From contig DHVP01000013.1 of NCBI GenBank assembly GCA_002412715.1, forward strand, positions 1 to 52,171: a stretch of 52,171 nucleotides of DNA, in the 5' to 3' direction. The DNA comes from Deltaproteobacteria bacterium UBA5205 (GTDB lineage: Bacteria; Desulfobacterota; Syntrophorhabdia; Syntrophorhabdales; Syntrophorhabdaceae). The notes beneath the pieces were generated by a model. It was not told where the DNA came from, made no database searches, and saw only the letters and a list, made by a program, of their open reading frames with translations. The position numbers and the translations under genes are program-made. This document shows positions 14,604-23,507 of the stretch, piece after piece (position 1 is the stretch's first letter; the number at the start of each line of letters is the position of its first letter).

Positions 14604-16034
14604 ATGATTATCCAACAAATTTTTGTGGGCGGTTTGGCACATAGTTCCTATCTGATGGGGGGGGACAAAATTTGTGCTGTTATTGACCCCCGTCGGGACA
14701 TCGGGATTTATCTGGACGCTGCCAAAGCTTCGGGGTGGCAGATTACCCACATATTGGAAACACATCTCCACGCAGATTTTATCTCCGGTCATCTCGACCT
14801 TGCACAAAAGACGGGTGCGAAAATCTACGCACCGAAATCGGGTAAATGTGAATTTGATCATATTGCTCTGTCTGAAGGCGATACTTTCAAAATCGAGGAC
14901 ATGGAGATAAAAGTCCTCGAAACACCGGGGCATACACCGGAACATCTCAGTTACGTCGTTACAGACCATTCACGGGGTGAAGAACCTGCTGCCGTCTTTA
15001 CAGGCGACACGCTCTTCGTCGGGGATGTGGGCCGCCCGGACCTCTTTCCGGGAATAGCCCCGGAGCTTGCCTCGAAACTCTTTCATAGTCTCCACGATAA
15101 ACTGGCAAAATTACCTGATTTCTGCGAAGTTTATCCGGCACATGGGGCCGGCTCTCTCTGCGGCAGATCAATGTCCGCAAAAAGGACAAGTACAATCGGA
15201 TATGAGAAAAAATATAATTATGCCTTTCTAACAAAAGAGAAAGACAAATTTATTCGTCTTCTGACAACAGATATGCCCGAGGCCCCTGACCATTTCAGCC
15301 GATGCAGTGAGATAAACGGGAAAGGGCCTGCCCAGGAAAAAGACCTGCCTGCCCTGGTACCTTTAGATCCCGTTTCTTTCGCAGAAAAAGTGGAGGAAAA
15401 GAATGTCTCCATACTCGACATCAGGAGTTATGACGCCTTCGGCGGGCAACACATACGGGGCGCCTACCACATAGACTTCGGGGGTAATTTTTCCACTTTT
15501 TCGGGATGGGTAGTTCCCCCTGATGCGGATATTCTCCTTGTGCCGGCCAATCCTGAACAAGCCCGGGAAGCAGCAGTTGCTCTGCGGCGCGTAGGACTCG
15601 ATCGTGCAATCGGCTATCTTGAAGGCGGTATGTTCGAATGGGCAAAAGCAGGACTTCCGGCAGGTCATATCAGCCAGCTTTCCGTACCGGAGCTCCATGA
15701 AAGAAGAACGGTTGGCATGCCCTTGACAATCATTGATGTGAGGGCTGACGTGGAATTCAAAACAGGTCATATTGATGGCGCCGTCAACGTCCCCGCTCCC
15801 GATTTACGAAGACGATACAAAGAATTTGATCCGAAGTCGCCTATTGTGGTGATATGCAGTACCGGCCATCGGTCAAGTCTTGCGGCAAGCCTGCTGAAAC
15901 AACATGGTTTTGAAGATGTTTCCAATGTGGCTGGAGGCATGACAGGTTACAACGCTGCCGGTCTGGGAACAGAATGCCTGCTCTGCGCTGCTCCTCATAC
16001 CCCTCTATACCGTCAGGAGGCTGATGACGAATAG
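14604..16034 (+). CDS. Metallo-beta-lactamase / double rhodanese protein (persulfide dioxygenase-like)
   Basis: A 476-residue cytoplasmic protein. Residues 1-210 are an MBL domain with THLHADF (53-59), 'TPGHTPEHLSY' and 'FTGDTLFVGDVGRPD', as in ETHE1/CstB-type persulfide dioxygenases. The position after HADx is F, not H, a variant that recurs in MBL-rhodanese fusions. The first rhodanese domain (about 248-345, VSILDIRSYDAFGGQHIRGA) has no cysteine in its active loop and should be inactive. The second (about 372-455) has the loop CSTGHR with C418 as nucleophile. Known relatives oxidise glutathione or low-molecular-weight persulfide to sulfite, or handle sulfane sulfur. GGGGGG at about 14595, 4-9 bases upstream, serves as ribosome site. 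The next two genes are sulfur-transporter halves 32 bases downstream. Confidence 0.88.
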   Translation: MIIQQIFVGGLAHSSYLMGGDKICAVIDPRRDIGIYLDAAKASGWQITHILETHLHADFISGHLDLAQKTGAKIYAPKSGKCEFDHIALSEGDTFKIEDMEIKVLETPGHTPEHLSYVVTDHSRGEEPAAVFTGDTLFVGDVGRPDLFPGIAPELASKLFHSLHDKLAKLPDFCEVYPAHGAGSLCGRSMSAKRTSTIGYEKKYNYAFLTKEKDKFIRLLTTDMPEAPDHFSRCSEINGKGPAQEKDLPALVPLDPVSFAEKVEEKNVSILDIRSYDAFGGQHIRGAYHIDFGGNFSTFSGWVVPPDADILLVPANPEQAREAAVALRRVGLDRAIGYLEGGMFEWAKAGLPAGHISQLSVPELHERRTVGMPLTIIDVRADVEFKTGHIDGAVNVPAPDLRRRYKEFDPKSPIVVICSTGHRSSLAASLLKQHGFEDVSNVAGGMTGYNAAGLGTECLLCAAPHTPLYRQEADDE

Positions 16035-16066
16035 CCCTGAAGCACATAACAGATAAGGAGTATTGA

Positions 16067-16582
16067 TTGGAATGGTTATTCGTGAAGCAATGGTCGCCTT
16101 ATGTAGTGGGCATTGGAATAGGAGTTCTTAGTTGGTTTGCTTTTCTCCTCTCCGACAAACCAATTGGGGTCTCAACCGCTTTTTCCCGAACGAGCGGAAT
16201 GATCGAAAAACTATTCCGCGGAAAAATCACCACGGAAAAGGCCTATTACAAGAAATTTCCCCCAACCATCGATTGGGAATGGATGCTCATGGTGGGCATC
16301 CTGGCAGGAGCCTTCCTCTCCGCCGAATTTTCGGACTCATTTCGGATAGCCTGGGTCCCCACGAAATGGGGGTCAACCTTCGGAGACAGTCCGGCTTTGA
16401 GATGGATCGTTTCGCTCGCAGGAGGAATCATAATTGGAATGGGAGCCCGTTGGGCAGGAGGCTGCACCAGCGGTCACGGAATCAGCGGGACCCTGCAACT
16501 GGCAGTAAGCAGTTGGCTGGCCGCAGCGGCCTTCTTTGCCGGGGGCATCATCACCGCCATTTTTCTCTTTCAGGTTCTCTAA
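16067..16582 (+). CDS. YeeE/YedE-type sulfur-compound transporter, first half
   Basis: A 171-residue membrane protein. The start is a TTG at 16067: AAGGAG lies 6 bases before it, and the frame that starts at the nearby ATG does not encode this protein. The product reads MEWLFVKQWSPYVVGIGIG. Hydrophobic helices are spaced across the whole length, and the conserved loop GGCTSGHGISG lies near 133-143. In the TsuA/YeeE family the cysteine in this loop helps pass thiosulfate. The gene forms a pair with the 185-residue gene at 16607, like PmpA/PmpB, which together make one transporter. Encoded behind the MBL-rhodanese gene, it probably brings in or moves reduced sulfur. Confidence 0.85.
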   Translation: MEWLFVKQWSPYVVGIGIGVLSWFAFLLSDKPIGVSTAFSRTSGMIEKLFRGKITTEKAYYKKFPPTIDWEWMLMVGILAGAFLSAEFSDSFRIAWVPTKWGSTFGDSPALRWIVSLAGGIIIGMGARWAGGCTSGHGISGTLQLAVSSWLAAAAFFAGGIITAIFLFQVL

Positions 16583-16606
16583 AATGAAAAAAAGGGAGCT
16601 GTCAGG

Positions 16607-17164
16607 ATGTTAAAAACCCTCCACCAATCAAAAGGCATTCAATTGGCTATTGGTTTTTTTCTTGGCGTTGTCTTCGGCTTTTTACTTCAGAAAGGAGGGG
16701 TCACGCAATACAATATCATCATCGGGCAACTTCTTCTGACTGATTTTACCGTTCTCAAAATCATGCTGTCAGCCGTAGTCACCGGTATGATAGGCATTCA
16801 TTTACTTCGGATGGCCGGGATGGTCGCACTCCATCCGAAATCCGGGTCTATAGGGTCCTCTCTCGTGGGGGGACTTATCTTCGGCGTGGGGTTCGGTATC
16901 CTGGGATATTGTCCCGGAACTATGGTCGGCGCAGTCGGGGAGGGGTCCCTTGATGTGTTGTTCGGCGGCATTCCCGGTATGCTCATCGGCACGGGGTTAT
17001 TCGCAAAATTCTACCCTGTATTGGAAAAGAAAATCCTCAACGTTGGATATTTTGGTGAGGTGACTTTTCCGCAGCTGCTGAAGGTAAACCAATGGTGGGT
17101 CATCGTGCCGACCGTAATAGGCATATCGGTCTTGCTTTTCGCTATTGAAATGTCAGGCTTTTAG
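16607..17164 (+). CDS. YeeE/YedE-type sulfur-compound transporter, second half
   Basis: A 185-residue membrane protein, 24 bases after the previous gene, with GGGAG upstream of the ATG. The loop GILGYCPGTMVGAVGEG holds the second conserved cysteine motif of the family (GxCPGT). The N-terminal segment GIQLAIGFFLGVVFGFLLQKGG has the 'FGxxLQKGG' style of DUF6691/YeeE proteins. With the gene before it, it rebuilds the two-fold pseudo-repeat of the full-length transporter (TsuA). The encoded protein would sit in the inner membrane. Substrate (thiosulfate, sulfide or sulfane sulfur) is inferred from family and context. Confidence 0.86.
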   Translation: MLKTLHQSKGIQLAIGFFLGVVFGFLLQKGGVTQYNIIIGQLLLTDFTVLKIMLSAVVTGMIGIHLLRMAGMVALHPKSGSIGSSLVGGLIFGVGFGILGYCPGTMVGAVGEGSLDVLFGGIPGMLIGTGLFAKFYPVLEKKILNVGYFGEVTFPQLLKVNQWWVIVPTVIGISVLLFAIEMSGF

Positions 17165-17276
17165 ATAAGCCGTCACCCGTCACGTCGCACTACTCTTATC
17201 ACTCTTTTTCAAGAGCTTGGTAACCCTCCTGATCTTGCTTTACTGTCGGTTTTTGTAGAGGAGCACAAAGAGAAAC

Positions 17277-18941
17277 ATGAGGCGCATAATCTTCCCCGTT
17301 CTTGAATGGCTGCGTGATTACAGGATAGGGACACTCAGAAACGATCTTTCCGCTGGCCTCATCGTTGCTGTTATGTTGATCCCTCAGGGGATGGCCTATG
17401 CGATGCTTGCAGGACTGCCTCCCGTCATGGGACTCTATGCCTCCACGTTTCCCCTCATTGTCTATGCCATTTTCGGTTCATCCCGACAACTTGCTGTGGG
17501 ACCGGTTGCCATGATATCTCTGTTGGTATTCGCAGGTGTCTCCCGTCTTGCAGAACCAGCCTCAGAGCAATATCTCGGGCTCGTGTTTCTCCTTGCCCTC
17601 ATTGTCGGCATTCTGCAGTTTGCAATGGGTTTATTGCGTGCAGGGGTTCTGATCAATTTCCTGTCCGGTGCTGTGATCAGCGGTTTTACATCGGCAGCGG
17701 CCATCATAATCATCCTGAGCCAAATAAATCAGCTTTTCGGTATTGACTCCGCGGGCGGGCATTCCGCATTGCATCTTATCATGGGCATAAGCCGAAAGGT
17801 GAGGAACATCAATATGGTCACAATGGCAATCGGTCTGACAAGCGTTGCCCTTATAGGTTTCCTTAAAATGAAGGGCTCCCGTTTCCCTGCTCCTCTCTTA
17901 GTGGTTGGAGCAAGCATTGTTGCAACCTGGCTTTTCCATCTCGACCGTTTCGGAGTGGCAATTGTCGGTCACGTACCCCACGGTTTTCCCTCCTTCTCGA
18001 TTCCACCGATGGATATGGAATCCTTCCAGGCTCTGTTGCCGGTATCACTGACCATTCTCTTTGTCGGCTATATGGAATCCTTTTCCATTGCAAAATGGGT
18101 TGCCGCCCGCGAAAACTACAAGATCGACGCAAATCGGGAACTGGTCGGTCTGGGCCTCGCCAACATAGCCGCCTCGCTCTCATCTTCATATCCGGTTACA
18201 GGAGGTCTGTCCCGAACAGTCGTCAACTATGAGGCTGGTGCAAAAACAGGCTTTGCGTCAATCACCAGCGTCTTGATCATTCTCCTCATATTAATGTTTT
18301 TCACCTCTTTGTTCTATTATTTGCCAAAAGCGGCACTGGCGGCTATCGTTATCGTTGCCGTGACAGGTTTAGTAGACATAAAAGAGGCAAAACGTCTTTT
18401 TCGTGTGAAGTACATTGACGGATGGACGATGGTGGCAACCTTTTTTACCACCCTCCTGCTGGGAATTGAAAAAGGCATAATAACCGGTGTAGCTTTCAGT
18501 CTTTTTATCTTTGTATGGCGGAGCGCCCATCCTCACATCGCCGAATTGGGATATCTGCAAAAGGAGGGAATATTCCGTAACATCAAACGGTTTCCTGAGG
18601 GAGAAATCTATCCGGACGTCCTTATTCTCCGCGTTGATGCCTCCCTTTATTTTGCCAATATGAGTTTTCTCGAAGATATGCTCCAGCAAACCATGGCGGA
18701 AAGAAAGGCGCTCAAATGGGTCATCATGGACCTGTCGGGAGTAAATGATGTTGATGGGGTGGCCATTGATACCCTTGAAAAAATTATGGAAGCCTACCGT
18801 TATCGTGGTGTCGAATTCCTTTTTGCCGCGATGAAGGGTCCGGTCCGCGATTTGACAGCTAAAGCCGGGTGGGCAGAAAAGCATGCGCAACAAATGAGAT
18901 TTAACACAGTTCATGACGCTTTAAATGAAATCAAACGGTAA
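17277..18941 (+). CDS. SulP-family anion permease with STAS domain
   Basis: A 554-residue protein. The SulP transmembrane core covers about 1-420. It includes GLIVAVMLIPQGMAYAMLAGLPP in the first helices, the typical SulP signature, then SSRQLAVGPVAMISLLV. The STAS domain is C-terminal (about 440-550, ILRVDASLYFANMSFLEDML and VIMDLSGVNDVDGVAIDTLEKI). SulP proteins carry sulfate, bicarbonate or other anions into the cell. Here it follows the sulfur genes by 112 bases, so sulfate or a related oxyanion is the best guess. The ribosome site is not ideal: GAGGAG is 14 bases upstream. It may share the 14445 promoter or have its own in the 112-base gap. Confidence 0.9.
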   Translation: MRRIIFPVLEWLRDYRIGTLRNDLSAGLIVAVMLIPQGMAYAMLAGLPPVMGLYASTFPLIVYAIFGSSRQLAVGPVAMISLLVFAGVSRLAEPASEQYLGLVFLLALIVGILQFAMGLLRAGVLINFLSGAVISGFTSAAAIIIILSQINQLFGIDSAGGHSALHLIMGISRKVRNINMVTMAIGLTSVALIGFLKMKGSRFPAPLLVVGASIVATWLFHLDRFGVAIVGHVPHGFPSFSIPPMDMESFQALLPVSLTILFVGYMESFSIAKWVAARENYKIDANRELVGLGLANIAASLSSSYPVTGGLSRTVVNYEAGAKTGFASITSVLIILLILMFFTSLFYYLPKAALAAIVIVAVTGLVDIKEAKRLFRVKYIDGWTMVATFFTTLLLGIEKGIITGVAFSLFIFVWRSAHPHIAELGYLQKEGIFRNIKRFPEGEIYPDVLILRVDASLYFANMSFLEDMLQQTMAERKALKWVIMDLSGVNDVDGVAIDTLEKIMEAYRYRGVEFLFAAMKGPVRDLTAKAGWAEKHAQQMRFNTVHDALNEIKR

Positions 18942-19011
18942 ACGCGAGACAGCCTTTACTTTTTATCTTTACTATTCGAGCGATTCTGCTGTTCAAGCCT
19001 GTTATTGTCTT

Positions 19012-19557
19012 TTAGTGTTCTACGAAGATAAGCTTGCTCGTATCAAAACCGAGGCTTCCAGCCTCTTTGACTAAAGCGGCCGTCACTGATTCCTCAAGTC
19101 TTGGCTCTCTCGCAAGTATCCACAAATATTTCCTGCTCGGCCCGCATACCAGCGCGTAGGAATAATTCTTGTCGAGTTCAAGTATATTGTACCCACCGTA
19201 GAAAGGGCCAAAAAAGGATACCTTTAACCTGCCCACGTCTGGACCGATCACAAAATACGCCTTTCCCGTGGCCTTTTTCCATACGTTCTTCCGGGGGTCG
19301 AATCCCATGTTTGTAACGTTGATGCCGCCGTCGTCTCTCAGGGTGTATTCCGCCTGAACCTTCGTGAGACCCCTTTCGAAGGAGTGATCCAATCTCGCTA
19401 TCTCGTACCATGTTCCCAGGTAGCGCTTCACATCGAACCCTTTAACGGTTTCAATGCCATCGGGAATCCCGGCGCACCCGACAAGCACGACCAGTAAACA
19501 GAAAAGACCGTTCCTTAACAGAAAGGTTAATGTCCATTTCACCTTGGATCCAGTCAT
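19012..19557 (-). CDS. blc: Bacterial lipocalin (Blc-type lipoprotein)
   Basis: A 181-residue protein with a signal peptide ending in the lipobox LVGC, so it is probably anchored to the outer membrane. The lipocalin signature GxW is in YLGTWYEIARLDHSFERGL. The barrel strands follow in the usual order, with YALVCGPSRKYLWILAREP near the end. Lipocalins of this class bind fatty acids or lysophospholipids and are linked to envelope stress. It is convergent with the SulP gene (70-base gap). No good ribosome site precedes the ATG at 19557; a GTG five codons later is an alternative start that leaves the signal peptide whole. Confidence 0.88.
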   Translation of the reverse strand: MTGSKVKWTLTFLLRNGLFCLLVVLVGCAGIPDGIETVKGFDVKRYLGTWYEIARLDHSFERGLTKVQAEYTLRDDGGINVTNMGFDPRKNVWKKATGKAYFVIGPDVGRLKVSFFGPFYGGYNILELDKNYSYALVCGPSRKYLWILAREPRLEESVTAALVKEAGSLGFDTSKLIFVEH

Positions 19558-19717
19558 CCTATAATATTACAATCTTGTCGAAGGCGATGCAAGTCCGGAC
19601 GGGGATTTATCTGAAGTACCCGATTGGAAAGGTTTGAAGCAGTTGATGTACATCAGCCTTTCCTGTAGCATATAGACAGCTGGCGAAGGTGATGCGGTTG
19701 AACTTTAGGAGGGGCGG

Positions 19718-21415
19718 GTGAAGTTCTATTCTTCCATATTGGCTTCCATGGCTGCGGGCAGGAACACCCGGCAGAATGTCCGGATGTTCCTTCGTTTCAT
19801 GTTGGTCCTGACGGCCATGGTCGTCTCATACAGCGTTATCTTCCATTTTCTCATGGCCTGGGAGGGGAGAGAGTATTCATGGATAACCGGTGTATACTGG
19901 ACGCTCACCGTCATGTCAACCCTCGGATTCGGCGACATCACGTTCACCCATGATATTGGCCGCGTCTTTTCAATAGTGGTGCTTCTCTCGGGCGTGGTCT
20001 TCATGCTCGTGCTCCTTCCCTTTGCCTTCATCAAGTTCCTTTTTGCGCCATGGATGGAAGCGGAAGCAAGAAGACGCACGCCGAGGGAATTGCCCATAAA
20101 TACACGTGACCATGTCATCATGACGGCCTACGACGATGTGACGGCCGCTTTGATCGAGCGATTGATAACCTACGAACGCGATTACGTGGTGATCCTGGAA
20201 AACCCTGAGCAGGCCGGACTCCTGTCCGATCTGGGTATCCGTGCCGCGGTGGGGAACATAGACGATCCCCAGACATTCAGAAACATGCGTGTCAACAACG
20301 CCGCCCTTGTCGTGGCCACGAACAGCGATGAGATGAACACGAACATCGCCTTTACCGTGCGGGAACTGAATGAGACCGTTTCCATTGTCACCACCGCCGA
20401 TTCAGCCAATTCCGTCGACATACTGACCATGGCCGGAAGCACGAAGGTTGTCGAGGTTGCCGACCTACTCGGTCGTTCCTTCGCGAACTGGACAATGTGC
20501 GGCTATTTCCAGGCAAATATCGTCGGTCGCTTCGGCGAACTGGTGATAGCGGAGACTCCCGTCATCAACACCCCTCTCGTCGGACAAACGGTTGCCGAAA
20601 GCAACCTGCGTCAACGGACGGGGGTCACGATAGTCGGCATGTGGGAACGAGGCAGGGCGGTCGTTCCCACACCGGATACGGAGATCACGAGGAACACCGT
20701 GATCCTTATTGCCGGAACCGAGGGCCAGATAGAAACATATAATGAGGTCTTTTCCCTGTACCAGATGTTCCGCTATGCCGGCGACCCGGTCATAGTCATC
20801 GGTGGAGGACGCGTAGGCACGGCTATCGCAAAAAGATTCCAGGAAAGGTCCGTTCCATACATGGTCGTCGAGAAAGTCCAGAGAAAGGGTAGCGATCCCA
20901 ACACCGTGCTGGGAGATGCCGCCGACCTCGACACGCTCAAGAAGGCATGGATCGAAAAGGCGCCGGCGGTTCTCGTCACAACGCATAATGACGCGACCAA
21001 CATCTATCTTACCAAGTATTGCAGGAGCCTCAGGCCCGACCTTCAGATCATAAGCAGAGCCAACCAGGACCGAAATGTATCGACACTCCACCGGGCCGGG
21101 GCGGATTTCGTGATGTCCTATCCGCTGTTGGGGGTAGACGCCATTTTCAGTTTTTTCATGAACCAGGATGCAATAATGCTCGTCGAGGGCATTACACTGT
21201 TTCGTGTCACGGCGCCCCGGTCTCTTGCCGGGCTCACCCTTGTCCAATCCGGCATCCGGCAGGATACAGGCTGCAGTGTCGTTGCAATCCGGTCCGAAGG
21301 CAAGCTTACCATCAATCCCGATCCCTTCGAGATCATCAGGGAAGGGTCCGAGATGATCGTCATCGGTACCTACGAGAACGAACGCAAGTTCCTCAGGACC
21401 TTTCCGAAGAAATAA
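19718..21415 (+). CDS. Two-helix K+ channel with tandem RCK domains (GsuK-like)
   Basis: A 565-residue protein that starts with GTG at 19718; AGGAGGGG just upstream makes this start convincing. Two membrane helices (about 25-47 and 85-110) flank the selectivity filter TLGFGD (68-73). A first RCK/TrkA unit begins near 105 (DHVIMTAYDDVTAALIERL) and a second near 350 (DPVIVIGGGRVGTAIAKRF, with a proper GxGxxG nucleotide loop). Each is followed by a TrkA-C-like part. This architecture matches GsuK of Geobacter, a channel gated by Ca2+ and nucleotides. The first RCK unit lacks the GxGxxG motif, reading TAYDDVTAA, as also seen in some channels where only one lobe binds nucleotide. It stands alone on its strand. 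Confidence 0.9.
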   Translation: MKFYSSILASMAAGRNTRQNVRMFLRFMLVLTAMVVSYSVIFHFLMAWEGREYSWITGVYWTLTVMSTLGFGDITFTHDIGRVFSIVVLLSGVVFMLVLLPFAFIKFLFAPWMEAEARRRTPRELPINTRDHVIMTAYDDVTAALIERLITYERDYVVILENPEQAGLLSDLGIRAAVGNIDDPQTFRNMRVNNAALVVATNSDEMNTNIAFTVRELNETVSIVTTADSANSVDILTMAGSTKVVEVADLLGRSFANWTMCGYFQANIVGRFGELVIAETPVINTPLVGQTVAESNLRQRTGVTIVGMWERGRAVVPTPDTEITRNTVILIAGTEGQIETYNEVFSLYQMFRYAGDPVIVIGGGRVGTAIAKRFQERSVPYMVVEKVQRKGSDPNTVLGDAADLDTLKKAWIEKAPAVLVTTHNDATNIYLTKYCRSLRPDLQIISRANQDRNVSTLHRAGADFVMSYPLLGVDAIFSFFMNQDAIMLVEGITLFRVTAPRSLAGLTLVQSGIRQDTGCSVVAIRSEGKLTINPDPFEIIREGSEMIVIGTYENERKFLRTFPKK

Positions 21416-21584
21416 TCCGTCAAAGAAGTTGAGTCGCGTTGCGATCCGCTGTTTTTCCCGTTTTGTAGTTCAGGTTACAGAAAAGAAGCTCTTCTGCTGA
21501 TAGTATTATAGGGCGATGGTATCAGACGGCACGTATCGATACCGAGCGCGAAATCTCAAACAATAACTACAGGAGGTATCAATA

Positions 21585-21932
21585 ATGAAAAGCAGGCTTT
21601 GTCTTCTTTGCCTGGGAACCATTCTCCTCATCGGTCTTCTTTCCACGGCCGCCTATGCCGGTCCCTGCCGCGGCAACGGTTGGCAGCCCACTTTCGTTCA
21701 CGACCTGATCACGCCTGACGGCCCGTACTACGTGATGCCCAACGGCTCGTTCGTGAAACTTCAGGGGAACTGGACCAATCATGCCTGCAGCTTGATCAGG
21801 TCGAGCGGTGTTCGCAACAGCAGGGGGTTCACAACCTGCAATGAATACACGCGGATACAGTGCGGGTGCGATGCCGCCAGCCGGTCAAACGCCACATGCG
21901 CCAATTTCCTCAGGTCCAAAGGTTACAGATAA
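21585..21932 (+). CDS. Small secreted cysteine-containing protein of unknown function
   Basis: 115 residues with AGGAGG 8 bases upstream of the ATG. A clear signal peptide (LCLLCLGTILLIGLLSTAAYA) would be cut after AYA. The mature part of about 90 residues holds six cysteines (CRG, ACSL, TTCNE, QCGC, ATC), an even number that suits disulfide bonds in the periplasm. There is no similarity I recognise. The 169 bases before it contain a perfect GTATCGATAC palindrome near 21533-21542. Confidence 0.75.
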   Translation: MKSRLCLLCLGTILLIGLLSTAAYAGPCRGNGWQPTFVHDLITPDGPYYVMPNGSFVKLQGNWTNHACSLIRSSGVRNSRGFTTCNEYTRIQCGCDAASRSNATCANFLRSKGYR

Positions 21933-22118
21933 GGGTGTAACCAGATCTCTTTCTCGTTTGAATCACTGAATGAAAACAACAATCAGATCGACTGTGTAGT
22001 TTAGCTTTCTCCCCGAATTGGCTGCGAGCCTCGCCTCGTCACAAACCTCAATGACACAGGAGAAGCCCGCAGTGGTTGACTTGATTGCCGCAAATCTAAA
22101 ATCTGATTATGATGCCCG

Positions 22119-22979
22119 CTATTTGGCCTTGACCTTATCACCGATTCCGATGAACGGTACAGACCCAGCCCCGGTAACCTGGGGGAGTATGCCGTTCCAT
22201 TTCTCTATTGCTTTGAGATTGGCCTCAATCTTTCTGAGTTCTATCAGATCAGTTGAAATATTGGCCCTTTGCAGCCTTAGTGACTCGGCCTCTGCCTTTG
22301 CAGCGGTAATTTTCTGATCCGCCTCTATCTTTATCCTCTCCAGATCCCTCTTTGCCTTCAGGGCAAGCTGTTCGGCAGTCTGCTTGGACTCGATAGCTTC
22401 CATAAATATTTTTGAGAAGCTGAAGCCTACGATAGAGAAGGCATCAACGGCTATATTGTGCATCAACAGTCTTTCCGTCAGGGCCGTTTTCATGGCATCA
22501 CTCACTGCCGGCCTCTTTGTGATAAGCTCCTCTGCGGTGTACTTGGCCGTAACAGCCTTTACTACCTCATGCACTGCAGGGTCTATAATTCTCTCTTTAA
22601 AGCCAACTCCGATGGTCTGGTAGACAATGTTCGCCTTATCGGGAATTATATGGTAATTCAGGGCCACCTTCGAACTGACATCCTGCAGGTCCGACGAAGC
22701 GGCGGCGGCCTCGGACTCAGACTTCTGTACCTTCACATCCACCCGAATAACGGTCTGCATTACAGGCACTCTGAAATGAAGTCCTTCGTCCAGCACCCTG
22801 TTTTGAACAGCACCGAAATTGAGCACAACACCCCTTTCGCCCGCCCCGATCTGAACAAACGGACGGAAAAACAGAAGAACAAGAATAATTATCCCGATAA
22901 TCACCAGGAACTTCACAGGCACTCTCCTTAAAGCCGAATTCGCTGCTTCTGTTACCTTGTACACATCTCTTTCATCCAT
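22119..22979 (-). CDS. Prohibitin/SPFH-domain membrane protein
   Basis: 286 residues from the ATG at 22979 (MDERDVYKV). GAGGAGG 7-8 bases upstream decides this start over one 69 bases earlier. One membrane helix lies near residues 22-40 (FLVIIGIIILVLLFFRPF). The SPFH domain follows (GERGVVLNFGAVQNRVLDEGLHFRVP, the prohibitin signature). A long coiled coil comes next (SKQTAEQLALKAKRDLERIKIEADQKITAAKAEAESLR, about 205-240). Prohibitin-like proteins form ring or cage oligomers in the membrane and protect or regulate membrane proteases such as FtsH. The next gene on its strand, the ankyrin protein, lies about 1.4 kb upstream and looks separate. Confidence 0.9.
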   Translation of the reverse strand: MDERDVYKVTEAANSALRRVPVKFLVIIGIIILVLLFFRPFVQIGAGERGVVLNFGAVQNRVLDEGLHFRVPVMQTVIRVDVKVQKSESEAAAASSDLQDVSSKVALNYHIIPDKANIVYQTIGVGFKERIIDPAVHEVVKAVTAKYTAEELITKRPAVSDAMKTALTERLLMHNIAVDAFSIVGFSFSKIFMEAIESKQTAEQLALKAKRDLERIKIEADQKITAAKAEAESLRLQRANISTDLIELRKIEANLKAIEKWNGILPQVTGAGSVPFIGIGDKVKAK

Positions 22980-23228
22980 CACATTGCCTCCTCTTCTGGA
23001 ACCCGCACCACAGCCTCTATGAATAGCAGCATTAGTCAGCCAAAACAAAAAAACCGCTACCCGAAGATTTCTCCTCTGGTGGCGGCCCGGCCACTGTGCA
23101 ATTTCCCTTCAGTGGCAAATTATGCCCCTGAACCCTTGGTCCCCTGCGTTTCAAAAAAACACAGGAGAGTAAGTATAGTTTCTTTGTTCGGGAAAAGTCA
23201 AGTTCGGCAAGCTGGATAGTCCTGAGGA

Positions 23229-23350
23229 TCATGGGGTGCCCTCTAGATGATTATCCGGTCTTGGAATATCAGTTTTCACAGCTAGCAGACATGCGGTCTG
23301 ATTCGCGTCTTCTCCGGGTCTGGCCGCAATTGCCGTTTGTTACGGGATAG
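23229..23350. repeat. Diverged copy (E) of the dispersed hairpin repeat
   Basis: The head 'ATCATGGGGT' is split from 'GTCTTGGAATATCAG' by about 20 extra bases. The stretch between 'GCAGACATG' and the long hairpin is deleted. The hairpin at 23293-23327 has arms GCGGTC, GATTCG / CGGGTC, GGCCGC. Three positions differ from copies C and D, yet every one is still paired through G-T wobble. 'CCGTTTGTTACGGGATAGG' at the end matches the insertion seen in copy C. Confidence 0.72.
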
Positions 23351-23507
23351 GTTGGTTTCATGGGGGGAGTCACCTCCTTAGCTTATATGACTGATCAGAT
23401 CATGCATCCTTGCATTGAATCTCTGTTCTTGACAACGTTCACTGCGAATCATAACATGTTTATGAATTACGGGCAGCGAAATCTTAATTATTCGGCATCT
23501 GAAAACC

